Below are positions 12,438 to 22,588 of a stretch of 64,000 bases of DNA, piece by piece (the stretch's first letter is position 1; each line of letters opens with the position of its first letter). Source of the stretch: Aureimonas sp. AU12 (lineage in GTDB: Bacteria; Pseudomonadota; Alphaproteobacteria; Rhizobiales; Rhizobiaceae); contig NZ_BBWH01000001.1 in assembly GCF_001463705.1 (NCBI RefSeq), positions 62,001-126,000 on the forward strand, written 5' to 3'. A program made the translations under genes and the position numbers. The notes below the pieces were generated by a model. The model was not told the origin of the DNA. It saw only the letters and a program-made list of their open reading frames with translations, and did not search any database.

Positions 12438-13853
12438 ATGCCGACCGAGATTTTGATGCCCGCGCTTTCTCCGACGATGGAGGAAGGAACGCTCTCGAAA
12501 TGGGTGAAGCAGGAGGGCGATACCGTCGCCCCAGGCGACGTCATCGCCGAGATCGAGACCGACAAGGCGACCATGGAGGTCGAGGCCGTCGATGATGGCG
12601 TCCTCGGGAAGATCGTGGTGCAGGCGGGAACCGAAGGCGTGAAGGTCAACGCCGTGATCGCGATCCTGCTCGCCGAGGGCGAGAGCGCCAGCGATATCGG
12701 ATCGACGCCAGCGAAGGCCGAGCCGAAGGCAACGGCCTCGACCGACGACACGTCGAACGCCGAGCCTGCGGAGAAGGCCAAGCCCGCGCCCGTGCCGGCG
12801 CAGGGAATGTCGCATCCCGAGCCGGACGATGCCGACGGCGACTACGCCGAAGAGATCCCGGCTGGAACGAAGATGGCCACGCAGACCGTGCGCGAGTCGT
12901 TGCGCGACGCGATGGCCGAAGAGATGCGCCGGGACGAGGGCGTCTTCCTGATGGGCGAAGAGGTCGCCGAATATCAGGGCGCCTACAAGATCAGCCAGGG
13001 TCTGCTGGACGAGTTCGGTGCCCGCCGCGTCGTCGACACGCCCATCACCGAGCACGGGTTCGCCGGTCTGGGCGTCGGCGCGGCCTTCGGCGGTCTGCGC
13101 CCGATCGTCGAGTTCATGACGTTCAATTTCGCCATGCAGGCCATCGACCAGATCATCAACTCCGCGGCCAAGACGCTCTACATGGCGGGCGGCCAGATGG
13201 GCTGCCCGATCGTGTTCCGTGGCCCGAACGGCGCGGCGGCTCGCGTCGCGGCGCAGCACAGCCAGGATTATGCCGCCTGGTACGGCCAGATCCCGGGCCT
13301 GAAGGTCGTGATGCCCTATACGGCAGCCGACGCGAAGGGCTTGCTGAAGTCGGCCATCCGCGATCCCAATCCGGTGGTCTTCCTCGAGAATGAGATCCTC
13401 TACGGCCAGTCCTTCGAAGTGCCGCAGGGCGACGACTGGACCGTGCCGATCGGCAAGGCTCGTGTTCATCGCAAGGGCAAGGACGTGACGATCGTCTCGT
13501 TCGGCATCGGCATGACCTACGCCGTAGCGGCCGCCGAGCAGCTCGCCAAGGACGGGATCGACGCTGAGATCATCGATCTTCGGACGATCCGTCCGATGGA
13601 CGTCGATGCGATCGTGCGTTCGGTCAAGAAGACCAATCGTTGCGTCACCGTCGAAGAAGGTTGGCCGCAGGGCTCGATCGGCTCCGAGATCGCTTCGCAG
13701 CTCATGGTCCGCGCATTCGATTATCTGGATGCGCCTGTGCTGAAGGTCTGCGGCAAGGACGTCCCGATGCCTTACGCGGCCAATCTCGAGAAGCTGGCGC
13801 TGCCGACGGTGAAGGACGTGATCGAGGCGGTGAACGCCGTCTGCTACCGCTAG
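12438..13853 (+). CDS. pdhB: Pyruvate dehydrogenase E1 component, beta subunit with N-terminal lipoyl domain
   Basis: PdhB pairs with PdhA in the E1 heterotetramer. At 471 residues it is longer than a plain E1-beta because residues 1-78 form a complete lipoyl domain with the lysine to be lipoylated in [15 protein letters not shown]. An Ala/Pro/Glu-rich linker runs to about residue 130, then the transketolase-type catalytic domain begins ([18 protein letters not shown]) with [13 protein letters not shown] and the C-terminal domain. A lipoylated E1-beta is a known trait of alphaproteobacterial complexes. It lies nine bases after pdhA. Confidence 0.97.
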   Translation: MPTEILMPALSPTMEEGTLSKWVKQEGDTVAPGDVIAEIETDKATMEVEAVDDGVLGKIVVQAGTEGVKVNAVIAILLAEGESASDIGSTPAKAEPKATASTDDTSNAEPAEKAKPAPVPAQGMSHPEPDDADGDYAEEIPAGTKMATQTVRESLRDAMAEEMRRDEGVFLMGEEVAEYQGAYKISQGLLDEFGARRVVDTPITEHGFAGLGVGAAFGGLRPIVEFMTFNFAMQAIDQIINSAAKTLYMAGGQMGCPIVFRGPNGAAARVAAQHSQDYAAWYGQIPGLKVVMPYTAADAKGLLKSAIRDPNPVVFLENEILYGQSFEVPQGDDWTVPIGKARVHRKGKDVTIVSFGIGMTYAVAAAEQLAKDGIDAEIIDLRTIRPMDVDAIVRSVKKTNRCVTVEEGWPQGSIGSEIASQLMVRAFDYLDAPVLKVCGKDVPMPYAANLEKLALPTVKDVIEAVNAVCYR

Positions 13854-14153
13854 GATCATTCGGATGGCGGCTGCCGCGGAGATCGAACCCAGCGCATTCC
13901 AGTCGATGACATGTGCTGGGCGGTCGAACTTCCGGCCGTCGCCATCCGATTTGGTTTGGCATGCCGTCTCGTCATTGGCAGGATCGATGCCCTGAACGAG
14001 GCCGAGCCGCCGTTGCGTGAGGCTCGTATGAGCTTTGCGATGCGGGCTCGACCATTTGAGATTCACGACACCGGCCCATTCACGCCGGTGGCGCCCAGTC
14101 CGGCAAATTTCGCCTTGAGTTGATCGAGGCCCCATGAATCGCGGGAGCTTGTA
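13854..14153. other. 300-base gene-free gap inside the pdh operon
   Basis: No convincing coding sequence is seen on either strand. An inverted repeat CGGATGGCG (13861-13869) / CGCCATCCG (13940-13948) could fold a long-loop structure soon after the pdhB stop. A Shine-Dalgarno-like GGGAG sits just before pdhC. The gap may hold an mRNA processing element or the remains of a small gene; some relatives carry a small DUF5076 gene here, but none is readable. Confidence 0.5.
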
Positions 14154-15545
14154 ATGCCCACCAACATCACGATGCCGGCCCTTTCGCCTACGATGGAAGA
14201 GGGCAACCTGGCGAAGTGGCTGGTAAAGGAGGGCGATAAGGTCTCGTCCGGCGACGTCATCGCGGAGATCGAGACCGACAAGGCGACGATGGAAGTCGAG
14301 GCGGTCGACGAAGGCATCGTCGCCAAGATCGTCGTGCCAGCGGGAACGGAAGGCGTGAAGGTCAACGCCGTCATCGCGATCCTGGCGATCGACGGTGAGA
14401 GCGCCGAGGCCGCCTCGTCCGGTGGCGGCGCCGGCTCGTCCGACGCCAAGGCTGACGATGCCGTGATCGGCACCGTCGCGGACGCCAAGAACGTCAATCA
14501 GCGTGGCGATCAGCGCCCGGCTGAAACGGCTTCTACGGGTTCAGGCGCGTCCGCGCCGGCATCCACCTCTGCGCCGACGAGCGGAGACCGCGTCTTCGCC
14601 TCGCCGCTCGCGCGCCGCATCGCCAAGGACAAGGGCGTCGATCTTTCGTCGGTAACCGGCTCGGGTCCGCATGGTCGCATCGTGAAAACGGACGTCGAGA
14701 GTTTCGATGTGTCGGTGCCGCCGGCTGCGAAATCCAAGGCGAGCGACGCGCCGCAGACATCGGCAGCGCCCGTCCCGGCGGCTGCTGCCAAGCCGGCGAG
14801 TGACGAGTCGGTGCTCAAGCTGTTCGCCGAGGGGTCTTACGAGAAGATCCCGCATGACGGCATGCGCAAGACGATCGCCAAGCGGCTCGTCGAGTCGAAG
14901 CAGACCGTGCCGCACTTCTACCTGTCGGTGGACTGCGAACTCGATGCGCTTCTGGCGCTGCGCAAGCAGCTGAACGCCGCCGCCCCGACCGTGAAGTCGG
15001 AGGCAGGAGAGCGTCCTGCCTACAAGCTTTCGGTCAACGACATGGTCATCAAGGCGATGGCGGGCGCGCTCAAGGCGGTGCCGAACGCCAACGTCTCGTG
15101 GACCGAGACGGCCATGTTGAAGCACAAGAACGCCGATGTCGGCGTCGCAGTCTCGATCGATGGTGGACTCATCACGCCCATCATCCGACGCGCCGACGAG
15201 AAGACGCTGTCGGCCATCTCGAACGAGATGAAGGACCTCGCCAAGCGTGCCCGGTCCCGCAAGCTGAAGCCCGAAGAGTATCAGGGTGGCACCACGGCGG
15301 TGTCCAATCTCGGTATGTTCGGCATCAAGGACTTCTCGGCGGTCATCAACCCGCCGCATGCCACGATCCTGGCCGTGGGAGCCGGCGAGGAGCGCGCCGT
15401 CGTTAAGAACGGTGCGGTCGTCGTCGCGACGGTGATGACGGTGACGCTTTCGACGGATCACCGCGCGGTGGACGGAGCGCTGGGCGCCGAACTGATCTCG
15501 GCGTTTAAGCAGTTGATCGAGAACCCGATGAGCATGCTCGTGTGA
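14154..15545 (+). CDS. pdhC: Pyruvate dehydrogenase E2: dihydrolipoamide acetyltransferase
   Basis: E2 forms the core of the complex and passes acetyl groups from lipoate to CoA. In order, the 463 residues hold one lipoyl domain (1-78, lysine in [15 protein letters not shown]), an Ala/Ser-rich linker, a peripheral-subunit-binding domain (about 145-180, [20 protein letters not shown]) and the catalytic domain from about residue 225. The active-site histidine and aspartate are in [16 protein letters not shown]. The lipoyl domain is nearly identical to that of PdhB, pointing to duplication or gene conversion. Its TGA overlaps a GTG of the next frame. Confidence 0.97.
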   Translation: MPTNITMPALSPTMEEGNLAKWLVKEGDKVSSGDVIAEIETDKATMEVEAVDEGIVAKIVVPAGTEGVKVNAVIAILAIDGESAEAASSGGGAGSSDAKADDAVIGTVADAKNVNQRGDQRPAETASTGSGASAPASTSAPTSGDRVFASPLARRIAKDKGVDLSSVTGSGPHGRIVKTDVESFDVSVPPAAKSKASDAPQTSAAPVPAAAAKPASDESVLKLFAEGSYEKIPHDGMRKTIAKRLVESKQTVPHFYLSVDCELDALLALRKQLNAAAPTVKSEAGERPAYKLSVNDMVIKAMAGALKAVPNANVSWTETAMLKHKNADVGVAVSIDGGLITPIIRRADEKTLSAISNEMKDLAKRARSRKLKPEEYQGGTTAVSNLGMFGIKDFSAVINPPHATILAVGAGEERAVVKNGAVVVATVMTVTLSTDHRAVDGALGAELISAFKQLIENPMSMLV

Positions 15546-15580
15546 GCGAAACAGAACGGTGGCGGCGGGGAGGCTGCGGG

Positions 15581-16222
15581 ATGAAGACCGTACTCTGCTA
15601 CGGCGACTCGTTGACCTGGGGCTACGATGCGAGCGGCCCCGGACGTCACGCCTACGACGATCGCTGGCCGAGCATCGTGGCGGATGCCCTGTCTGGACGC
15701 GTCCGGGTCATTGCCGAGGGATTGAACGGGCGTACGACGGCCTATGACGATCATCTGACAGCGGCGGATCGGAACGGCACGCGTCTGCTCCCGACGATTC
15801 TGGCGACGCACGAGCCCGTCGATATCCTGATCATCGCGCTTGGAAGCAACGACCTGAAGCGGCACACCGGCGGCGGACGCGTGTTCGAAGCCGTCCGCGG
15901 AGTCGAGCGTCTGGTGGAGATCACCCGCTCGTTTGCCTCCTCGTTCGGATACGCTTCGCCGGAGATCCTGATCGTCTCGCCGCCGGCTCTTGTTCCGACC
16001 GCGGACGCAGCCTTCGACGAGATGTTCGGCTTCGCCATCGAAGCCTCGAACACGTTCTCGCAAGCCTATGGACGGCTGGCGGCCGAGTTAGGCTGCCATC
16101 ACGTCGCGGCCTCGGCTGTCTGCGAGGCGACGCCGCTCGACGGCATCCATCTCGACGCAGCCAACACACGAAAGCTGGGGCTCGCGATTGCGGCCGCGCT
16201 GGAGCCGCTGCTGCAGGACTGA
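15581..16222 (+). CDS. SGNH/GDSL-family hydrolase
   Basis: A 213-residue SGNH-fold esterase or lipase. All four blocks are visible: block I LCYGDSLTWGYD with the catalytic serine, the block II glycine in EGLNGRTT, block III LGSNDLK, and block V with the Asp-x-x-His pair in LDGIHLDAANTRKLG. The ATG at 15581 is preferred over the GTG at 15542 because GGAGG lies seven bases before it. There is no signal peptide, so it should act in the cytoplasm. It sits between pdhC and lpd; this placement recurs in the order, but its substrate and any role in the complex are unknown. Confidence 0.85.
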   Translation: MKTVLCYGDSLTWGYDASGPGRHAYDDRWPSIVADALSGRVRVIAEGLNGRTTAYDDHLTAADRNGTRLLPTILATHEPVDILIIALGSNDLKRHTGGGRVFEAVRGVERLVEITRSFASSFGYASPEILIVSPPALVPTADAAFDEMFGFAIEASNTFSQAYGRLAAELGCHHVAASAVCEATPLDGIHLDAANTRKLGLAIAAALEPLLQD

Positions 16223-16286
16223 TTTCCCGTTGCGCCAGATGGCGCGGACCCAACGACCTCGGTCGAACCGAACGGACACGAAGCCC

Positions 16287-17738
16287 ATGACCGACACCTA
16301 CGACATCCTCATCATCGGCGGCGGACCCGGCGGATACGTCGCGGCGATCCGGGCCGCGCAACTCGGCTTCAAGACGGCCGTCGTCGAGCGCGAGCACATG
16401 GGCGGTATCTGCCTCAACTGGGGCTGCATTCCCACGAAGGCCTTGCTGCGCTCCGCCGAGATCTACCACTACGCGGAGCACGCGCAGAATTACGGGCTGG
16501 AGATCGCCAAGCCGAGCTTCCAGATGGACGCCGTGGTCAAGCGCTCACGCGGCGTGTCGGCGCAGCTCAATGGCGGCGTCTCCATGCTGATGAAGAAGAA
16601 CAAGATCGATATCATCTGGGGCGAGGCCAAGCTGTCGAAGGCCGGGAAGGGCGGTCCCGTCGAAGTGACCGTAGGCGAGCCCAGCAAGCCCGCCGTGCTG
16701 CCGCAGAACCCGGTGCCGAAAGGCGTTCTGGGCCATGGGGCCTACAAGGCGAAGCACGTCATCGTCGCGACGGGTGCGCGTCCGCGCGTGCTGCCGGGGA
16801 TCGAGCCGGACGGCGACCGCATCTGGACCTATTTCGAGGCGATGAAGCCGGCGGCGATGCCAAAGTCGCTCATCGTCATGGGATCGGGTGCGATCGGCAT
16901 AGAGTTCGCCTCGTTCTACCGGACCATGGGTGCAGATGTGACGGTGGTCGAGCTCCTGCCGCAGATCCTTCCCGTCGAGGACGCCGAGATCGCCGCCGTG
17001 GCGCGCAAGCAGTTCGAGAAGCAGGGGATGAAGATCCTCATCGACGCCAAGGTTGCCAAGGTCGCCAAGACCGGGTCCGGTGTCGAGGTGACGATCGAGC
17101 AGGGCGGGAAGACGCAGGTTCTCTCCGCCGAACGGCTGATCTCCGCCGTCGGCGTGCAGGGCAATACCGAGGGCCTGAACCTCGAGGGCGTCGGCGTCGT
17201 CATCGAGCGCGGCCTCGTTAAGATCGATGCGTACGGGCGCACCAACGTCGAGGGCGTCTACGCGATCGGGGACGTCGCGGGCGCGCCGATGCTGGCGCAC
17301 AAGGCCGAGCATGAGGGCACGATCTGCGTCGAGAAGATCAAAGGCCTCGACGCGCATCCGATGAAGAAGACGCAGATCCCGGGATGCACCTACTGCCAGC
17401 CGCAGATCGCTTCTGTGGGCCTTACCGAGGCGAAAGCGAAGGAGGGCGGACGTGAGGTGAAGGTCGGCCGGTTCCGCTTTATCGGCAACGGCAAGGCCAT
17501 CGCCCTCGGGGAGCCGGACGGAATGGTCAAGACGGTTTTCGATGCGAAGACCGGCGAACTGTTGGGCGCCCACATGGTGGGTGCGGAAGTCACCGAGTTG
17601 ATCCACGGCTTTGTGATCGCCATGGGCCTTGAGACCACCGAAGAAGACCTGATGCACACGGTTTTCCCGCATCCAACCCTCTCGGAAATGATGCACGAGA
17701 GCGTTCTCGACGCCTACGGGAAGGTCATTCACATGTGA
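16287..17738 (+). CDS. lpdA: Dihydrolipoamide dehydrogenase (E3)
   Basis: E3 reoxidises dihydrolipoamide with FAD and NAD+. The 483-residue protein starts MTDTYDILIIGGGPGGYV (FAD-binding GxGxxG). It has the redox-active disulfide in GGICLNWGCIPTKALLR, a second nucleotide-binding motif in VMGSGAIGIEFASF, and the C-terminal active-site base in FPHPTLSEMMHES. Relative to a minimal E3 there is an extra loop around residues 120-150 (GEPSKPAVLPQNP), known in E3s of this operon type. The start at ATG 16287 discards 33 non-homologous upstream codons. Confidence 0.97.
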   Translation: MTDTYDILIIGGGPGGYVAAIRAAQLGFKTAVVEREHMGGICLNWGCIPTKALLRSAEIYHYAEHAQNYGLEIAKPSFQMDAVVKRSRGVSAQLNGGVSMLMKKNKIDIIWGEAKLSKAGKGGPVEVTVGEPSKPAVLPQNPVPKGVLGHGAYKAKHVIVATGARPRVLPGIEPDGDRIWTYFEAMKPAAMPKSLIVMGSGAIGIEFASFYRTMGADVTVVELLPQILPVEDAEIAAVARKQFEKQGMKILIDAKVAKVAKTGSGVEVTIEQGGKTQVLSAERLISAVGVQGNTEGLNLEGVGVVIERGLVKIDAYGRTNVEGVYAIGDVAGAPMLAHKAEHEGTICVEKIKGLDAHPMKKTQIPGCTYCQPQIASVGLTEAKAKEGGREVKVGRFRFIGNGKAIALGEPDGMVKTVFDAKTGELLGAHMVGAEVTELIHGFVIAMGLETTEEDLMHTVFPHPTLSEMMHESVLDAYGKVIHM

Positions 17739-17746
17739 ATCCGGCC

Positions 17747-17766
17747 GCGGCGTCGATTTTCGCCGC
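17747..17766 (+). terminator. Possible terminator after lpdA
   Basis: GCGGCG (17747-17752) and CGCCGC (17761-17766) form a 6-bp stem with an 8-base loop nine bases after the stop. No strong T-tract follows. Confidence 0.4.
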
Positions 17767-17868
17767 CGCCTTGTCGGAATCTCACGACACGGAGACTTGA
17801 CCCGTCACATTTTGGTCCATTTACCCGTTAGGCGAGCGAAAGTGCCGCAGGTAAAACAGGAGTAGGGT

Positions 17869-18123
17869 ATGAACGGCGTCGGAATTATTATGTCGATCAT
17901 TCTCGGCGGTCTCGCCGGGTTCATCGCCGAGAAGATCATGAAGGCCAATGTCGGCCTTCTCACCAACATCATTCTCGGCATCGTTGGCGCGTTGTTCCTC
18001 AATTTCATTCTCGGTCTGCTCGGCGTCTACACGGCGCCGTCGCTGATCGTTCAGTTCATCGTCGCCATTGTCGGCGCCTGCATCCTGATCTTCATCTGGC
18101 GTGCCATTCGCGGCCGCGCGTAA
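17869..18123 (+). CDS. GlsB/YeaQ/YmgE-family small membrane protein
   Basis: An 84-residue protein of the transglycosylase-associated (YeaQ/YmgE/GlsB) family. It is almost wholly hydrophobic, with three membrane helices at about residues 3-20, 28-50 and 56-80. The glycine-rich start GVGIIMSIILGGLAGFIAEKIM and the central NIILGIVGALFLNFILGLLG are typical. Despite the old name, no glycosylase activity is established for the family; members are often stress-induced. AGGAG precedes the ATG. It lies alone between lpdA and lipA. Confidence 0.85.
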   Translation: MNGVGIIMSIILGGLAGFIAEKIMKANVGLLTNIILGIVGALFLNFILGLLGVYTAPSLIVQFIVAIVGACILIFIWRAIRGRA

Positions 18124-18164
18124 GTCGCGTTGCGTCGAGCGGTGGCCTGTCTTAAGTAGGCTTC

Positions 18165-19139
18165 ATGGTCACCGTTCTCGACAGCCGTTCCGTGGCCGGG
18201 GTTTCTCCCCGGCCACGCCATCCCGAAAAGGCGCATCGGCCTGACAGCGAGGTTCTGCCGAAGCCCGACTGGATCCGCGTGAAGGCGCCGGTCTCCGCGG
18301 GTTACCAAGAGACCCGCAGCATCGTGAAAGCCGACAACCTCGTCACGGTTTGTGAAGAGGCGGGCTGCCCGAACATCGGGGGATGCTGGGAGAAAAAGCA
18401 CGCGACGTTCATGATCATGGGTGGGATCTGCACCCGGGCTTGCGCGTTCTGCAACGTTGCCACCGGCATGCCGCATGCGCTTGATCCGACAGAGCCGGCC
18501 AGCGTCGGCCGCGCCGTCGCCAAGATGGGCCTCAGTCACGTCGTCATCACATCGGTCGATCGAGACGATCTCCCCGATGGTGGCGCGCAGCATTTCGTCG
18601 AAACGATCCGCGCAATCAGGGCCTCGGCGCCCGGCACCACGATCGAGATCCTGACGCCGGACTTCCTGCGCAAGCCGGGAGCGCTCGAAACGGTTGTCGC
18701 GGCGAAGCCCGACGTGTTCAACCACAATCTCGAGACCGTCCCTTCGAACTATCTGACCGTCCGTCCGGGCGCCCGGTACTTCCATTCCATCCGCCTGCTT
18801 CAGCGGGTGAAGGAGCTTGATCCGACGATCTTCACCAAGTCCGGCATCATGGTCGGATTGGGTGAGGAGCGGAACGAGATTCTTCAGCTGATGGATGACC
18901 TGCGCACCGCCGATGTCGATTTCATTACGATCGGGCAGTACCTGCAGCCGACACGCAAGCACCACGCGGTCATTCGCTACGTGACGCCCGAAGAGTTCAA
19001 ATCCTATGAGACCGTGGGCTACACCAAGGGCTTCCTCGTGGTCGCCTCGAGCCCTCTGACGCGCTCGTCGCATCACGCTGGCGAGGATTTCGAGAAGCTC
19101 AAGGTGGCGCGGCTCGCCAAGCAGCCCGTCGCGGCCTGA
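18165..19139 (+). CDS. lipA: Lipoyl synthase
   Basis: LipA is a radical-SAM enzyme that inserts two sulfurs into octanoyl groups on E2-type lipoyl domains, so it serves the PDH complex encoded just upstream. The 324 residues include the auxiliary-cluster cysteines in [20 protein letters not shown], the radical-SAM CxxxCxxC in [13 protein letters not shown], and the C-terminal serine motif [12 protein letters not shown] that ligates the auxiliary cluster. It begins at ATG 18165. Confidence 0.97.
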   Translation: MVTVLDSRSVAGVSPRPRHPEKAHRPDSEVLPKPDWIRVKAPVSAGYQETRSIVKADNLVTVCEEAGCPNIGGCWEKKHATFMIMGGICTRACAFCNVATGMPHALDPTEPASVGRAVAKMGLSHVVITSVDRDDLPDGGAQHFVETIRAIRASAPGTTIEILTPDFLRKPGALETVVAAKPDVFNHNLETVPSNYLTVRPGARYFHSIRLLQRVKELDPTIFTKSGIMVGLGEERNEILQLMDDLRTADVDFITIGQYLQPTRKHHAVIRYVTPEEFKSYETVGYTKGFLVVASSPLTRSSHHAGEDFEKLKVARLAKQPVAA

Positions 19140-19154
19140 CGCGACGGGACGACG

Positions 19155-19619
19155 ATGCCTAAATTCGAGAACTCCCGAACCGTCCGTCACACCCCGGAGG
19201 AGATGTTCGCACTGGTGGCGGACGTCGAGCGTTATCCGGAGTTCCTGCCGCTGTGCCAGAAGCTTGTGGTGCGCTCGCGCAAGGAGCGCGACGGCAAGAC
19301 GCTGCTGATTGCCGACATGACCGTCGCCTACAAGATGATCCGGGAAACGTTCGCATCTCAGGTGCTGCTGAAGCCCGGCGAGCGTGAGATCGACGTGAAG
19401 TATGTCGACGGCCCGTTCCGTTATCTGGAAAACCGCTGGACCTTTCTCGAGGTGCCGGCGGGATGCGAAGTCCGCTTCTTCATCGACTACGAGTTCAAGA
19501 GCCGCACGCTCGGCATCCTGATGGGCTCGATGTTCGACTATGCCTTCCGCCGCTTTGCCACGGCCTTCGAGGAACGCGCGGATAAGGTCTATCCAAGGGT
19601 GCCGGCGGTGGCGACCTAA
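19155..19619 (+). CDS. RatA/COQ10-type SRPBCC protein
   Basis: This 154-residue protein fits the polyketide-cyclase/START-fold group that includes mitochondrial COQ10 and E. coli RatA. Key stretches are MFALVADVERYPEFLPLCQKLVV, VAYKMIRETFASQV, and the C-terminal helix FDYAFRRFATAFEERADKVY. By analogy with COQ10 it probably binds a quinone or another hydrophobic ligand and supports respiration. The toxin label attached to RatA comes from E. coli ribosome-association work and is less certain here. It follows lipA by 15 bases and its stop overlaps that of convergent cinA. Confidence 0.85.
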   Translation: MPKFENSRTVRHTPEEMFALVADVERYPEFLPLCQKLVVRSRKERDGKTLLIADMTVAYKMIRETFASQVLLKPGEREIDVKYVDGPFRYLENRWTFLEVPAGCEVRFFIDYEFKSRTLGILMGSMFDYAFRRFATAFEERADKVYPRVPAVAT

Positions 19620-20128
19620 CGCGACACCGGTTCCATTGTGTCCAAAGCACAGAACAGCATGTTCAGCGCAACGAGGACGCTGGCGTTACGGACCTCGGAC
19701 CGTCCAAGGTCGCCGAAACGACATTCCCGGTGCCATGCGTCTGAAGTTGTGGCGCAGCCGAAGTGGACAAGCCCAACCGGCTTGGTCTCGGTCGCCCCGC
19801 CGGGCCCGGCGATTCCGGTGATGGAGACCGCAATCTCGGCATGCGAATGCGCAAGGGAACCTCGCGCCATGGCTTTGGCAACCACCTGAGACACCGCGCC
19901 ATGGGCCTCGATCGTCGACGCCGGGATCCCGAGCATCTCGCTCTTGGCAGCATTCGAGTATGTGACGAAACCGCGATCGAGAACCGCCGAGGAACCGGGA
20001 ATGCCGGTGAGGGCCGCCGCAACGAGACCGCCTGTGCAGGACTCCGCCGTTACGATCCGTACCCGGAGTTGAGTGGCACGGGCGACGATCTGGGTGGCCA
20101 AGGCCTCGATCCCGTCGGCGGTTGTCAT
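19616..20128 (-). CDS. CinA C-terminal domain protein (nicotinamide-nucleotide amidohydrolase type)
   Basis: The 170 residues cover only the C-terminal CinA (PncC-like) domain, with VRIVTAESCTGGLVAAALT as the signature including the catalytic Ser-Cys region, then VTYSNAAKSEMLGI and VSITGIAGPGG. Stand-alone PncC proteins deamidate nicotinamide mononucleotide to nicotinate mononucleotide in NAD salvage. The N-terminal molybdopterin-binding-like half of full CinA is absent, which is common. The ATG at 20126-20128 sits two bases from the ispDF stop, so the pair is likely one operon. Its stop overlaps the convergent upstream gene. Confidence 0.9.
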   Translation of the reverse strand: MTTADGIEALATQIVARATQLRVRIVTAESCTGGLVAAALTGIPGSSAVLDRGFVTYSNAAKSEMLGIPASTIEAHGAVSQVVAKAMARGSLAHSHAEIAVSITGIAGPGGATETKPVGLVHFGCATTSDAWHRECRFGDLGRSEVRNASVLVALNMLFCALDTMEPVSR

Positions 20129-20129
20129 C

Positions 20130-21314
20130 TCAGCCACCGTAGACGACGCTGGCGGTGGCAATCGCGGCGATGCCTTCGCGCCGACCGACAAAGCCTATCG
20201 TCTCGTTCGTCGTCGCCTTGACCGAAATCCGGTCGGGCGTCAGCCCTGTCATGTCGCCGATGGCCCGCACCATCGCCTCGCGATGCGGCGAGACCTTCGG
20301 AGCCTCGCTGATCAGGGTGATGTCGACGTTGCAGATGCGGCCGCCGTGATCGCCAACGATCCCGACGGCATGTCGCACGAAGATCTCGGAGGCGGCACCG
20401 CGCCACTGCGGATCGCTCGGCGGAAAGTGGGTTCCGATGTCGCCGGCCCCGCAGGTTGCGAGGATAGCGTCGGTCAGGGCATGAAGTCCGACGTCGGCAT
20501 CGGAATGGCCGAGCAGCGTTTGGTCATGGGGGATGCGCACGCCGCAGAGCGTCACATGGTCTCCCGGTACGAGTTGGTGAACGTCGTAGCCGTTGCCGGT
20601 GCGAACGTCGATCATCGGTGAACCCTTCAACTTGCGGTCGGCGACGTCGATGTCGATCGCCAGCGTCAGCTTGACGTTCTCGGCAGCGCCGGGAACGAGC
20701 GCGACCGCGAGCCCGGCCCATTCGGCGATCGAGGCATCGTCCGTGAAGGTTGTGTCGCTGGCATCCGCGGCGTTTTCGTGGGCCGTGAGGATGGCGTCGT
20801 AGCGAAAGCCCTGCGGGGTCTGTGCGGCAAAGAGCGACGAGCGGTCGATCGTCTCGATGATCGTGGCGCAGTCGCTGGACCGTTTGATCGTATCGGTCAG
20901 CGAGATCGCCGGGATCGCGCCCATTCCCGCGCGGGTGCCGTCGATGACGGCATCGATGACGGCGTCGCTGGCGAAGGGACGCACGGCGTCGTGGATGAGA
21001 ACGATGTCGGGCGCGTCGTTGCGCAGGTGCCGAAGCCCCCTGAGAACCGAAGCCTGCCGCGTCGCCGCGCCGTGAACGAGTTCAACCCGGTTCGTGTCCG
21101 CACCGACCGCACCTTGGGCAAGCGTTTCGTCGTCGGGATGAATGACCACGACGATCCGGTCGATGTCGCTGCGCTGGAGAAAGGTCGCGAGCGTCCACGA
21201 CAGAACGGGCCTGCCGCCGATGCGGCGATACTGCTTTGGCCCCTCCGAACTGCGGCCAGCCCGTTCGCCGCGGCCTGCAGCCACCAGAACCGCCGCGATC
21301 TTTCGTTCTGCCAT
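20130..21314 (-). CDS. ispDF: Bifunctional IspD/IspF isoprenoid enzyme
   Basis: A fusion covering two non-consecutive steps of the methylerythritol phosphate pathway. Residues 1 to about 230 are IspD (CTP-dependent cytidylyltransferase), starting [17 protein letters not shown] and containing [11 protein letters not shown]. From about residue 238 to the end (394) is IspF (2,4-cyclodiphosphate synthase) with [21 protein letters not shown], whose DxH ligates zinc, then [14 protein letters not shown]. The fusion is widespread in alphaproteobacteria. ATG 21314 was chosen because the IspD fold starts just after it. Confidence 0.96.
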   Translation of the reverse strand: MAERKIAAVLVAAGRGERAGRSSEGPKQYRRIGGRPVLSWTLATFLQRSDIDRIVVVIHPDDETLAQGAVGADTNRVELVHGAATRQASVLRGLRHLRNDAPDIVLIHDAVRPFASDAVIDAVIDGTRAGMGAIPAISLTDTIKRSSDCATIIETIDRSSLFAAQTPQGFRYDAILTAHENAADASDTTFTDDASIAEWAGLAVALVPGAAENVKLTLAIDIDVADRKLKGSPMIDVRTGNGYDVHQLVPGDHVTLCGVRIPHDQTLLGHSDADVGLHALTDAILATCGAGDIGTHFPPSDPQWRGAASEIFVRHAVGIVGDHGGRICNVDITLISEAPKVSPHREAMVRAIGDMTGLTPDRISVKATTNETIGFVGRREGIAAIATASVVYGG

Positions 21315-21464
21315 CTCGACCTCGTCTCCTCGATGGGAAGCGAAGACCATATCAGGGGGAGCGCGGCAAGCGTTCGCCGCTGGAGGATCGCGAGGCACCC
21401 GGTTTCCCCTCCGGATCTGCGCAAATGCGCTGCAGCATTTTATGTGCAGTCCCGCCCATTTTGA

Positions 21465-21492
21465 TTGTCAAATGAGCATGCCTCGATATGAT
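21465..21492 (+). promoter_or_regulatory. Probable dusB-ntr promoter, leaderless placement
   Basis: TTGTCA (21465-21470), 16-base spacer and TATGAT (21487-21492). The expected transcription start falls at 21498-21500, on the ATG at 21499. Confidence 0.6.
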
Positions 21493-21498
21493 ACAGCG

Positions 21499-22584
21499 AT
21501 GTTGACGAATCTATCGCCAGTCTCGACGGATGATATCGAAGTAGGCGTTTTCGCGGATCGCGTGGTGCCTCCGCTGACGATTGGGTCGCTGAAACTCTCG
21601 GCGAGCGTTGCTCTGGCTCCGCTCTCCGGGATCACCGACGTTCCGTTCCGTGCGCTGGTTCGATCCTTCGGGGCGGAACTCGTCTACAGCGAAATGGTCG
21701 CCAGCGGCGAACTGTTGCGGGGGCTGACCGAGACGCGTCTGCGGGCGAGCCCTGATGGTTCCGGTCTTCATGCCGTCCAGCTTGCGGGACGCGATGCCGG
21801 CTCGATGAGCGAAGCTGCGCGGCGGGTTGCCAGCGACGGCGCCGATCTCATCGACATCAACATGGGCTGCCCGGCAAAGAAGGTCGTGGGAGGGCTGTCG
21901 GGCGCCGCGCTGATGCGAGACCTCGATCATGCGCTTCGTCTGATCGAGGCGACCGTGGAAGGCGCCGGCGCAGTGCCCGTGACCCTGAAGATGCGGCTCG
22001 GCTGGGATCGCGCCTCGATCAACGCGCCTGAACTGGCGCGTCGGGCCGAGGCGGCCGGGATCCGCCTCGTGACGGTTCATGGCCGTACGCGTGATCAGTT
22101 TTACGATGGCCACGCGGATTGGCCGGCCATCGCGGCCGTGAAGGCGGCGGTGTCCATCCCTGTGGTCGCCAATGGCGATCTTCGTGATCGGGCCGGCGAA
22201 ATTCGTATGCGTCGCGAGAGCAGGGCGGATGGGGTGATGATCGGGCGGGGCGCCTGCGGGCGCCCATGGCTGCCTGCGATGCTCGCGGGAACGATGCCCG
22301 CCGCGCGATGGCGCGAGAGCTTCGGAGACCTCGTGTCGGGCCATTATGAGGCGATGCTTCGGCATTATGGCCACGACGTGGGCATGCGCCATGCCCGCAA
22401 GCATTTGGGCTGGTATGTCGATGCGTTCTCGGCCGCGAGCGGCGTGGATCTCACCCTCGACAAGGCTGCCATGTTGCGGGCTGTCGATCCCGCTGCGGTC
22501 GTCGCTCAGATCCGCGCTCTGTTCGCGGAGGCTTCGCTGGCCGACGTCGATCGCGCCCCCGCTTCATTCCAAAAGGCTGCCTGA
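21499..22584 (+). CDS. dusB: tRNA dihydrouridine synthase DusB (NifR3 type)
   Basis: An FMN enzyme that reduces specific uridines in tRNA to dihydrouridine; in rhizobia the gene is called nifR3 and is the first gene of the ntrBC operon. The 361 residues contain [29 protein letters not shown], the signature [21 protein letters not shown] with the catalytic cysteine, and [12 protein letters not shown]. Three in-frame ATGs are possible (21472, 21478, 21499). I chose 21499 because the promoter's -10 overlaps the two earlier ones; the transcript may therefore lack a leader. The ntrB ATG follows after four bases. Confidence 0.93.
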   Translation: MLTNLSPVSTDDIEVGVFADRVVPPLTIGSLKLSASVALAPLSGITDVPFRALVRSFGAELVYSEMVASGELLRGLTETRLRASPDGSGLHAVQLAGRDAGSMSEAARRVASDGADLIDINMGCPAKKVVGGLSGAALMRDLDHALRLIEATVEGAGAVPVTLKMRLGWDRASINAPELARRAEAAGIRLVTVHGRTRDQFYDGHADWPAIAAVKAAVSIPVVANGDLRDRAGEIRMRRESRADGVMIGRGACGRPWLPAMLAGTMPAARWRESFGDLVSGHYEAMLRHYGHDVGMRHARKHLGWYVDAFSAASGVDLTLDKAAMLRAVDPAAVVAQIRALFAEASLADVDRAPASFQKAA

Positions 22585-22588
22585 CACG

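Noticed and set aside
13911-14123. A 70-residue open frame in the pdhB-pdhC gap
   Set aside because: No ribosome-binding site, no recognised domain, and it does not resemble the small DUF5076 protein sometimes found here.
11259-14135. A 958-codon open frame on the minus strand across pdhA-pdhB
   Set aside because: It is the antisense shadow of two certain genes; the translation is rich in His/Arg/Asp with no domain, as expected from GC-rich codon bias.
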